DNA of 64,000 bases, from the NCBI RefSeq assembly GCF_000143415.4, contig NW_003314403.1, positions 128,316 through 192,315 of the forward strand, written 5' to 3'. The notes below the pieces were generated by a model. The model did no database searches. It saw only the letters and a program-made list of their open reading frames with translations, and had not been told where the DNA came from. Below are positions 1 through 8,378 of this stretch, in pieces; the first letter of the stretch is position 1, and every line of letters starts with the position of its first letter. The position numbers and the translations under genes were made by a program. This stretch comes from Selaginella moellendorffii (lineage: Eukaryota; Streptophyta; Lycopodiopsida; Selaginellales; Selaginellaceae).

Positions 1-110
1 ACCATTCTGTAAAATCTAGTTGTGATATAACTGTTGGATCTCCAGGAAACTCAAAACAATCTCGCGCGTGTCAGAATATTCTAGGAATATACTCCTATGT
101 GCTCTTGAAA

Positions 111-132
111 ATGGCATGCGGCCCCACGCCAT
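111..132. repeat. 22-bp hyphenated palindrome, copy 1
   Basis: Left arm ATGGCATG, 6-nt spacer, right arm CACGCCAT. The arms pair except for one A/C position. It lies in the upstream flank. Confidence 0.8.
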
Positions 133-367
133 TCAAGAGATAACGCCAGATGACGCCGAGCATTTTTTGGTGCATTTTTTGGGATCAAAATTGCATGAGC
201 CCACATGCTTGAATGTCATCCTCTGACAATTTATTTAGCTGAACATCTGGCATTTTTGGAAATACAAGATGCTTTGGAATATCCAATCATGCATGGTATA
301 AATATAGCGAGGGTATTAAATGATATCCCAATCATGATCTTTCTTTTGGATTTCGCGTGCATGCAGT

Positions 368-471
368 CCGAGGAATGATGACGTTGCGGATTTCTTTTGG
401 ATTTCACGCATGCGCGCGCCGATCCAGAAATTAATGGTGGCGCCCAAGTCCGAGAAATGATGACGTGGCGG
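368..471. repeat. Imperfect direct repeat, period about 80 bp
   Basis: A segment beginning GTCCGAGGAATGATGACG at 368 recurs as GTCCGAGAAATGATGACG at 448. The flanking TTTCTTTTGGATTTC is also repeated upstream of each copy (about 333 and 390). This is a local duplication of unknown role. Confidence 0.7.
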
Positions 472-581
472 GATTACCAACCATCGTGACATTTCGCGCG
501 TGTGAGGTTAGGTTTTGCATTTTGCTTCGTACTCGCGCTCGCATCGCGCTCCCACTCGCGCTCCCACTTCTCTACAGGTTT

Positions 582-657
582 CTCGTGTGCATCGGCGTCC
601 ACTCGCGCTTGCATCACACTCGCGCTCGCATCGCGCTCGTGTGCATCGGCGTCCACT
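582..657. repeat. Direct repeat, 22 bp copies with period 54 bp
   Basis: The sequence CTCGTGTGCATCGGCGTCCA followed by CT occurs at 582-603 and 636-657. It is embedded in a run of degenerate CTCGC/GCATCGCG units. Confidence 0.75.
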
Positions 658-886
658 TCAAGACACACCCAGTTTGTAACTTCGCTGCCAACTCCGCCGC
701 CCACTCTGCCACCCACACGCAGCCCACTTGGCGTCCCAGGAGATTTCAGCGCCACTCTCCAACTGTAAGTGGCAGAGTAGCCTTGCTGCTACGATCCGCT
801 GCACACACAGTGCACATTTGCCAGCGAGTCCGGTTGTCACGCCTCCATTCGGCTTCAAATGGTAAGTCTTTTAGGCCAAGTAGAAA

Positions 887-908
887 ATGGCATGAGGCCA
901 CATGCCAT
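887..908. repeat. 22-bp hyphenated palindrome, copy 2
   Basis: ATGGCATG, 6-nt spacer AGGCCA, CATGCCAT: perfect 8-bp arms. It is followed at once by TTCAG. With GTAAGT at 862 it would fill the 3' half of a 51-nt intron (862-912). Confidence 0.85.
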
Positions 909-963
909 TCAGTAGCAACATTGGCATGCACCGATTGGGCTCTCGAGTGCAGTCCGGTTACAG

Positions 964-985
964 ATGGCGTGTAGCCTCATGCCAT
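964..985. repeat. 22-bp hyphenated palindrome, copy 3
   Basis: ATGGCGTG, 6-nt spacer, CATGCCAT, followed by CTTAG. The acceptor-like AG just after the right arm repeats the arrangement seen in confirmed introns. Confidence 0.8.
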
Positions 986-1023
986 CTTAGGATGCAGCCT
1001 CAAGACATCTGATGCAGTGGTGA

Positions 1024-1045
1024 ATGGCGTGTGGCCTCACATTAT
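1024..1045. repeat. 22-bp palindrome, degenerate copy 4
   Basis: The left arm ATGGCGTG and spacer TGGCCT are intact. The right arm has decayed to CACATTAT. It lies inside the possible intron 1020-1100. Confidence 0.6.
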
Positions 1046-2300
1046 TTCTAGCTGCTAGCTTTTCATCTGTCAGCTCTAATTGTTGTGCATTTCTGAACAG
1101 GCGAGGAATTGCGTTCTTCTTCCAGCCACTGTCAATGTGGATGCAGAGAAGGGGGAGGAGTTCACCAGTTGGACTTTCGGGATGGAAGGCGAGGATCTGA
1201 GGCTATACAACACAGATGGTGGGAGAAAAGAATGCATGGGGATCCTCATCCAAGTGACAGACACTCCATGCAGTTCCATGCAAGAATATGGACTGGCACT
1301 TGTGGTAGAGACAGCGTCTGCCTTCAAGATCCACCTTGCACATCCTAGCGGCTTCCCGGAGGGGGGCAGCGGCTATGAGGAATTCCTAGAGGGAGCTAGG
1401 GAGAGGTTGTCCAGGAGGCCCACAATTTCAAAGACGCTGCGGGTCTATGAAGATCACATGGAATCCACAGACCTCACCTACGGCGATGTTCAAAAACTAT
1501 ATTCCAACATTGAGCCGTTGAGAGTGACTCCAGTTCGCGAAGCAAAGGGGAAGGGGGTCGATTTGGAAACTACCTCGAAGCAGAAAAGGGTGGTCAAGCT
1601 CAAGCCGACGTCCGACTCTCCTGCTCCAAAAAAGAAGCTACTCAGTGATGCCATTGCCTCGGGTTCGAACACTACACCCACCAAAAAGAAGAGCCGCAAA
1701 GAGCAGAAAGAGCAAGAAGAGGCAGCAAAAATCGTCGCAGATAATAGTACTTGTTACTATTCCAACAAAGTATATACAATCGACGTGAGCCGTATCGACA
1801 TCCAAAGCAAATACAACCACAGGCTAGTATCTGATGAGTGGGTGGAGAAATTGAAGCAGAAGATGCTGGCAAGTCCAGTAACACCCGACATCGCAGACGT
1901 GATCCCCTACTACCGAACAATGAAGGGCGAGATGAGGTTTCCAGACTTGATCAATAGGAAGGTGTTGGATGATCAGAACATCTGGTTCTATGGCGTCTCC
2001 GGGCAGCATTCTAGCTTGGCGATGCAAGAGATAGTTGTGGATATTATGGTGGGCGAGGAGGTGAAGAAAGTCTTCAAGACAAGAGTTGTCCGCCTGATAA
2101 AAGGCAACTCGCCCCTCCGATCTATCATATACATCTCCCACGCGCAGAATGTCAAGCAAGAAACGTGCTACAAATCGGGTCTGCACGAGACATTGGCACG
2201 AACACGGAAGCTCTGGGTTCAACTGAAGAAGCCACAAAAACCAGGACAAGGACGTGCACTAGCAACTAGCGCCTGGCAGGTAAGCCTCGTTGTATGTGGC

Positions 2301-2322
2301 ATAGCATGTGGCCTCACGCCAT
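2301..2322. repeat. 22-bp hyphenated palindrome, copy 5 (inside intron 2280-2333)
   Basis: ATAGCATG, 6-nt spacer, CACGCCAT. It lies in a 54-nt intron (GTAAGC at 2280, CAG ending 2333), 11 nt before the acceptor. Much of the intron is the palindrome. Confidence 0.85.
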
Positions 2323-3549
2323 TTCCATTGCAGGAATTCTCGAGTCTTCTCTCGAAAACACTGGGGGTCAATGACACACTCAGCATCCATAACATTCTAC
2401 TCGCGACAAAAGTTGTTTTTGACAAATGGGTAGATGTGCTGAGGAGGTACCATGACGGGGAGTTGCCAAACTCAATGGGTGTGGAGGACGGCCGGAAGCC
2501 CAATGATTTGAAGCTCAACGCCTTGTGTTTCTCGCGGTCTCTAGACGACGACAACCTTCTGACAGTGGCTAATGCTCTTCTACGTGGTGAGGTTGTCTTC
2601 AACAAGACCAAAATGACTCCCGGCCATATTGTGACATACGAGGACTTGTGCACGACTCTGAGAGCTCGTGCGCTATTGAAGGATTGGATCTTCGAGCAAG
2701 TGGCCGTGGAGAGGGTGAGCATCGACACCACGCAAGAGATGATGGAAGCGCTGGAGTTGTCAAATGAAGACATCGACGAGTACGTGAAGGGGGCCCCCAA
2801 GTTCATCGATCTGCTGCGGGATGCCACGAAAAGTAAAGCTGAGAAGTTGGATCAGTATCCAAATTTCATTAAGATTGATGTCGACCGCCGGCTTCAGAAA
2901 CAGCTCGACCCCGCAGCAGAGGCCTATCGAGAACCTTACCGGGTATACTTGAATTCGGATGAGGATCAAAGGTGGAGGAGCATCGTTTCCCGCGGAGATG
3001 AGCAGGTCAAGAACATCTTTTGTGTGATGGACTTCACAAACGAGGAGATCACTCATGCAGACGAAGTCAGCTCCATCATTGACTTAATGGTGGGACTTGC
3101 GGAGGTGGAATCTTCAGTCCACTATATGATCTACGACTGCGAATCCTATCACAAGTTCTGGAAGGCCTTGAACGAGGTGAAGGCTCGGTTGAAAGGCAAG
3201 GAGATGCGGGAGATCCATGGGATAATGGCTAAGAAGAAGATACCGACGAATGTCCGCATCTTCACACTCGCCCTTGTTATTGGTCCTGCAGCAGAGTGGG
3301 ACTGGAGTGACTTCCCAGCTTCGTTCGACAAGGCCAATCGAATTGATCTGAGGGAGGTCAATTTACCCGTGCCTGAGGAACTGAAGACGGCTATGGAGCT
3401 TTCGAATCCAAAGAAAGCTCCAGGTGCAGCATGGGAAATGCTCAGCTGGGTCTTCAACGCAATAGCGGGTGGGTCACCTGCTTCCGACTCCAAGGGCAAA
3501 TGCGTTGTCGAGTACAACTGCGGCGGACTATTCTTTCGAGCCGCACTAC

Positions 3550-4670
3550 TGTAAGCGACTAAATTTTCCATTTTACTTTAGTCACTTAACCACACCTCTG
3601 ACCACTTCGAGGAGTCTCATTCACAACCTCCATCAGTCCAATTCAGGACTTGGGACTTGCTAGCCCCAAGAATGGCATCCATGCCACTCCACACTTGCAC
3701 CTGGTCCAAGTGCTCCACGTGTCCGGTCCCGAGACCGACACCCAAAGGTACCACTGACATCTCGGCCCGTTACGCTAAGGCCATGCCCATTCACCTTTGC
3801 TGCACTAGTGGTTCAACACCACTTGCATCACCACCTCGTCTCTCCAAGACTTGGCCATGTGTCCACGAGTGGTCATCCTAGATCCACTCCTTAGCATCCT
3901 TAGGATGCCCACAGACCTGGGGAATTGCCTTCCCCAAAGTCCCTTTGTCAGTTCCTACCAAGTCCCTTTTTGCCCCTGGCCGTGTTTGCCAACACTGCCA
4001 CTGGATCGAGGCCCACAGGCCCGACCACTAAGTCCCACGGTCCTCTGGGACTTCCTCACCACATGACTGTGTCCTTGGTCACTACCCCAGAGGACTGCTC
4101 CTCTTCCTTTCCACAGTCTGGGCCTTTGGGACAACATTTCGGAACACCGTGGCCTTACGCGAGCCACCTGGGTACTCTCCCCACCTATCGCCTTTAGGTG
4201 CTCTAGCCATGGGCTTAGGGCGAGGTTCCATTGAGCCACGCTTGGTATCCAAGTAGGTAGTGCCACCCACACTTGGACTGGGAGCATCGGCCAGTCGATC
4301 TCCCGGGGGAACTAGAGCCGGCTCTTGAACACTTCACCAAGCTACCCCGCTTGTCGGTCCGTGTTCACTCTAGTCTTGGACTTCCCAGTGGGCAGCTCAT
4401 CACCCAACACTGGGTCCGGCCTTCCTGGGCCAAACTGGCCTTTCCTGGCCAAACTGGCTCCACTGCAGTCCTCCCCCTACTATACTTTTGGGGCTCACCA
4501 AACCCCCCAGGGTCTGGGAGACGAACGCTTTGGGCTTTCACCCTCTCAGGCTCCGGACTCGGACTCGGACTCGGACTCGGACTCGGACTCGGACTCGGAC
4601 TCGGCTTCGGACTCGGACTCGGGCTCGGGCTCGGTCTCGGCCTCGGCCTCGGTCTCGGTCTCGGTCCCGA

Positions 4671-4711
<41 letters not shown>

Positions 4712-5406
4712 ACTTCGGACTCCATCTCGGACTCCATCTCGGACTCCATCTCGGACTCCATCTCGGGTCCATCTCGGGTCCATCTCGGACTCCATCTCGG
4801 ACTCCATCTCGGGTCCATCTCGGACTCCATCTCGGACTCCATTTCGGGTCCATCTCGGGTCCACCTCGGACTCCATCTCGGACTCCATCTCGGACTCCAT
4901 CTCGGGTCCATCTCGGACTCCACTTCGGACTCCAACTCGGGTCCATCTCGGGTCCACCTCGGACTCCATCTCGGACTCCATCTCGGACTCCACTTCGGAC
5001 TCCATCTCGGACTCCACTTCGGACTCCATCTCGGACTCCACTTCGGACTCCATCTCGGGTCCATCTCGGGTCCACCTCGGACTCCACTTCGGACTCCAAC
5101 TCGGGTCCATCTCGGACTCCACTTCGGACTCCAACTCGGGTCCATCTCGGGTCCACCTCGGACTCCATCTCGGACACTCCCACGTGTCATGCGTTGGTCC
5201 TTTTGGGTCCCTTTTTGGAGCCTCGCCTTTTGCTCGCTTCGTGCTCGTTCCTCGAGCACTTCGTTGGGAGTTCCACTCCCGCTCTTGACTTTTCAAGTCG
5301 GAGCTTTTGGTCCAAACGTGTTACGCTCGTTTGGCTCTCGCCTCGGCCACTACCATGTGGCGCCCTTCCGGCTCCACTTTGGGGCCTAGGGATTTTGTGT
5401 CTCACA
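3550..5406 (-). mobile_element. Solo LTR of a Ty3/gypsy-like element inserted in a coding exon
   Basis: The 1857-bp block starts TGTAAGCG and ends CTCACA (TG...CA). It is flanked by identical 5-bp duplications ACTAC at 3545-3549 and 5407-5411, typical of LTR-retrotransposon integration. There is no internal gag-pol sequence, so this is a solo LTR left by LTR-LTR recombination. Parts of it match, in inverted orientation, the sequence at about 9.7-11.3 kb that follows a chromodomain integrase on the + strand; hence the minus assignment. If the LTR and one ACTAC are removed, the host exon continues in frame for 35 more codons to a donor at 5520 in phase 1. Confidence 0.85.
4552..5175. repeat. 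Hexamer/12-mer minisatellite inside the solo LTR
   Basis: About 620 bp of tandem units. First come GGACTC hexamers, then CTCGGT hexamers, then 12-mers of the type CTCGGACTCCAT mixed with CTCGGGTCCAT and CACTTCGGACTC variants. Unit lengths are mostly multiples of three, so no stop codon arises in any of the six frames. The translations are low-complexity (GL, SD, RT repeats), so the long open frames here are not genes. A short degenerate counterpart (GAGTCCGAGAC-like) is present in the related LTR at 9665-9820. Confidence 0.85.
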
Positions 5407-5655
5407 ACTACTCAAGGGTGTCCCGTGTGTTGCGGTGACAAACTCCATTGAAGAGGTGACTTCAATGAAGCATATAATTACAATTGCCAAAGAAAAACAG
5501 TATCTTCTTTGTGAACCTGGTGAGTACACACTTTAAGTTTAAATGTTATCTCACAAGCTCTGTATGCAGGAGCGTGGCCACCCCCAGATGCTGAAACGGC
5601 GTTAACAGCTACTGTTGAAGATACCCAGCCGAGCTCACAACTTGCACAAGGTAAG

Positions 5656-5677
5656 GTCACGTGAGGCCTCACGCCAT
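5656..5677. repeat. 22-bp palindrome, altered left arm, copy 6 (intron)
   Basis: GTCACGTG, spacer AGGCCT, CACGCCAT. The right arm and spacer fit the family and the left arm is diverged. It lies within the intron that starts GTAAGG at 5651. Confidence 0.65.
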
Positions 5678-5796
5678 TTTGATTATAGATCGTTGTGAAT
5701 ATTCAGACACGAGGACTGAAAAGCGCACTAGTGTCGCATCGAAGAAGGAAAAATAGACAAGCAATATGAAAAAAGGAGGTACAAATTATATTTTCA

Positions 5797-5818
5797 ATGG
5801 CGTGTGGTCTCATGCCAT
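5797..5818. repeat. 22-bp hyphenated palindrome, copy 7 (inside intron 5779-5827)
   Basis: ATGGCGTG, 6-nt spacer, CATGCCAT, followed by TCCTTGCAG. It makes up most of the 3' half of a 49-nt intron. Confidence 0.85.
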
Positions 5819-5987
5819 TCCTTGCAGGAGAACCTTCTTCAAAGGCAAAATAGGCAAGCACCAGCCAAGCTCAAACTGACAGTGGTCATAAAAAGCGAAA
5901 GCACGTTGGACAGTCGTCGAGATCAGAGGCGTTTGATTCGAAAAGGAAGAAGGGCAACGAAAAGATGATAGGTAATGCCTCGCGGTT

Positions 5988-6009
5988 ATGGCGTGTGTGC
6001 TCATGCCAT
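5988..6009. repeat. 22-bp hyphenated palindrome, copy 8 (inside intron 5972-6018)
   Basis: ATGGCGTG, 6-nt spacer, CATGCCAT, then TCATTGCAG. The intron is 47 nt, the same layout as copies 5 and 7. Confidence 0.85.
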
Positions 6010-6827
6010 TCATTGCAGATCAAGGGCTGAGTGAAAGCAGGCAGTCACCACCTCATGACTCAGATTCCTATGGCGGACTCCCCTTCCCCAATCTCAATGG
6101 AGAGGTACAATGGATGAGGGAAGCTTTTCAAGTCAGGGCCACGTTTTTCTCATCTCGTCGTCTTCGAAGGGTGCAAGAACGTGCAGAAACCATGTGAAGA
6201 CAGTCGGGTGAGGATACGGTCCTAGGTCACGCACTAAAACAGGCTATGGATGTCTTGTATTTTGAGATGGAGACTCGGCCAGATGATTTTCCCAAGATGG
6301 TCCTGGAAGAACAAGCCATCCAGCCTGAGCAGCCTATGGAAGAAATGCAGGAGGGGGATGAGGAGCCAGAGAAAGATAATGAGCAGGAAGAGCAGAAGGA
6401 CGAAGAGGAGGACAAAGAAGAGGAGGACGAAGAGGACTTGGATGGTCCTCACAATGGTGACGATCACAATAACGACGACGACGATGATGACGACGATGGC
6501 CAGCCTGAGGTGGCCAAAGAGCAGCGGAGGAAGGTCATACAAGACAAACCATCAGGTAAATAATAGTACATCCATTCCTAACCTTTTACCATTTCTAACA
6601 TTGTCCATGTAGGTCGTAGAGCAAATGGTAAGTAGAGATTATTCAGTTGAATTTACAAACTCTAGCCTTTAGTGTCGAGGAAGGATAGTGCCAAGCAAGG
6701 GTCGAAACGTATGTCCAATCCTTCAGAATCAGCAGTGCGCTCAAGTGATATCGGTCCTAGTTCCTCAATAGCAGTTGATGGTAAATACAGTATAGTCGAT
6801 TCAATGTGCTAATGAGTTTGTTTTTAG

Positions 6828-7412
6828 TAGCACGGGAGGATACCATCTCAATCGAAGGGAGATATTTGGACATGCATATGGATCCGCCAGTGGACTCTAC
6901 TTGGCTGCAAGAGTCATCAGAGCTGGTGGAGGCTACTATCCATATCAACGCCAAGCAAGCTGACCACGCTCCACTTGATGCTGCCCATACCACTGAGTCA
7001 ATCTTGTCCACGTATCCAACTGACGGTGACCAGGCGCCATTGGACCCACATGAGGCCGCCCCAACCGCCGAGCCGGTCGTATCCTCATTTCCAACGGACT
7101 CAACGTGTGCCCAATCGTCTGACTACGCGCCGTTGGAACCTCCCTACACCGCCCCTGCTGCCTGTTCGGTCATGTCCACTTTGCCAACGGAGGCACCAGC
7201 TGAAATGGCGTGTGATCACACGCCATCGGAACCACCCCATGCCACTGTTGAGCCAGTTGTACCAGAGTCTACAGCTGAAATGGCATGTGCCCACACGCCA
7301 TCGGATGCAATTGACCCCACATTGCAGAGGAGAGTATTTCCGCCCTTCACGTTTCCTCGACCAAAACCCTCTCAACGACCATCGGGAGCAACATTCGCTA
7401 ATATTGTAGATG
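6828..7412 (+). CDS. Exon with imperfect Pro/Thr-rich repeats (part of composite gene)
   Basis: This 585-nt exon is flanked by phase-1 introns (acceptor TTTTTAG at 6827, donor GATG/GTAAAA). The peptide is low in structure and contains about five imperfect units of some 20-30 residues, built around D-x-APL(D/E) or DHTPSE and separated by TxAEPVV/STxPT stretches. Two units contain the 22-bp palindromes. No globular domain is recognised; it is probably a flexible linker before the phosphatase-like domain. Confidence 0.55.
7205..7226. repeat. 22-bp perfect palindrome, copy 9 (exonic)
   Basis: ATGGCGTGTGA followed by its exact reverse complement, a fully symmetric 22-mer. It lies in the coding exon 6828-7412, where it encodes part of the repeated peptide AEMACDHTPS. 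Confidence 0.85.
7280..7301. repeat. 22-bp hyphenated palindrome, copy 10 (exonic)
   Basis: ATGGCATG, 6-nt spacer, CACGCCAT, in the same coding exon and the same reading register as copy 9. It encodes part of AEMACAHTPS. Confidence 0.8.
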
Positions 7413-7459
7413 GTAAAATTGACTTGTACCATTTTTTATGCTGACGCATTTCATTTCAG

Positions 7460-8322
7460 AGTCACGGCGAAGGTACTGTATCGTTTTTGATCTGAACGGT
7501 GTCCTTTTCTCCCATGAGCGTGGCTCGTCCTCGAATGTCATTGCACCCTCCAAAGCCTGCAGTCGCAAGTTGGTCAAAAGAGACAGATTCACATTAATCA
7601 CACGGGAGAAACTGCGGGATCTAATAATGACCATGCGACACTTAAAACAGAGGGCCGGGTTCAATTTGCAATTGGGAGTTTGGACATCCATGATGCGCTA
7701 CAATGCATTAACGTTGCTACAGATGATGCACGATCAGACGCAAGTAATATTACCATTTGACTTTCTCCTAACGCAGGAGGATTGCTTGACTATGGTCCAT
7801 GTGAGGGGTAGCAAGCCCATCTTCGTCAAGCCAGAGGCTGTAGTGATGAACCGGACTGCTAGCTCAAGTGAAATCCTCATCATCGATGACTCGCCGATTA
7901 AAACTACAGCGAACACGCACACATATGCAGTGCACCCCATCTCTTGCAGTATGGAAACTAGGGAGAAGAAACCGTATGTTCTGGGGGACCTTGCAAAACG
8001 GCTTGGAGCGATGGTGATAGAGAACCGGCCAGTCCAGGAGGTGGCTGCAGAAATCAACCAAATGGCAGATGGAACGGTATATCAGAAGCCATTTGATCGG
8101 ACAGACACCAGTCATCATTTATGGCATGTATATTGTCTAGCCAAGCACTATCCGCATCTCCATAATCTGCTCAACCGGATGGGTTCTTCGACCACTGAAC
8201 ATGAGCGTGGACGTATTAGAGAAGAGATGGCATTACTATTGGGTTTAAATCCTGATAGTGTGGAGAGTGATGAAATTCCAAGATTATTGTATAGGCGTTG
8301 GAGGCAAAAAATAACAGTCTGA
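7460..8322 (+). CDS. FCP1/NIF-type HAD phosphatase-like domain, last exon of composite gene
   Basis: The last exon enters in phase 1 after an intron at 7413-7459 and runs to TGA at 8320-8322, about 287 codons with no break. It reads CIVFDLNGVLF near its start, LGVWTSMMRYNA further on and ILIIDDSPIKT in the middle. These match motif I, the VWTS strand and motif III of FCP1/NIF-family HAD phosphatases, which usually remove phosphate from the RNA polymerase II C-terminal domain. The second aspartate of the DxDG(T/V) signature, the general acid, is Asn here (DLNG), so catalysis is probably lost. About 120 residues after the domain are not recognised. Confidence 0.65.
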
Positions 8323-8356
8323 GATGGCATGTATTTATTTAAAAATGTAACTTATT

Positions 8357-8378
8357 ATGGCATGGGGTTCCATGCCAT
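8357..8378. repeat. 22-bp hyphenated palindrome, copy 11 (3' flank)
   Basis: ATGGCATG, 6-nt spacer, CATGCCAT; the symmetry extends one base further into the spacer (9-bp arms). It lies 35 bp after the stop of the composite gene, probably in its 3' UTR. Confidence 0.85.

Larger units (their letters stand above)
1..1100. other. 5' flank of the composite gene, no confident exon
   Basis: I cannot assign a coding exon here. The stretch holds four copies of the 22-bp palindrome and two direct repeats (368-391/448-471 and 582-603/636-657). Possible small introns exist (862-912 with GTAAGT and TTCAG; 1020-1100 ending AACAG before 1101). They suggest that the gene starting in frame at 1101 has upstream exons, but the exons between them are too short to call. 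Confidence 0.4.
1101..8322 (+). pseudogene. Composite ParB-like / methyltransferase-like / FCP1-like gene, disrupted
   Basis: Exons that fit one frame are 1101-2279, 2334-3549 joined across a solo LTR to 5412-5519, 5570-5650, 5689 or 5707-5778, 5828-5971, 6019-6555, 6613-6627, 6673-6780, 6828-7412 and 7460-8322. The first block has a basic linker (KKKSRKEQKEQ), then a ParB/Srx-like region with YGVSGQHSSLA in place of the usual G-x-H-R motif. It ends in VVEYNCGGLFFRAAL, which resembles the G-rich SAM-binding motif I of beta-class DNA methyltransferases. Next come basic and acidic linkers, Pro-rich repeats and a C-terminal FCP1-like HAD domain. Breaks: the LTR inside the motif-I exon, and in-frame TAG (5754, 5851) and TGA (6195). 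The true start is upstream of 1101 and was not found. The family calls are my inference from motif shape; the exon phases are directly seen. Confidence 0.6.

Noticed and set aside
465-974. 169-codon open frame upstream of the composite gene
   Set aside because: Arg/Ser/His-rich translation of a repetitive CGC-rich stretch, with overlapping open frames in other phases; not protein-like.
3672-3687. ATGGCATCCATGCCAC palindrome in the solo LTR
   Set aside because: It is 16 bp with a different core and is shared by all LTR copies, so it is LTR sequence, not a family member.
4273-5451. Very long open frames on both strands (up to 392 codons)
   Set aside because: They come from the stop-free hexamer/12-mer array inside the solo LTR and have no start context or family resemblance.
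5651-5853. Alternative acceptors AAATAG before RCAAGC that would remove the two TAG stops
   Set aside because: Using them shifts the phase and runs into other stops, so true in-frame stops are the better reading.
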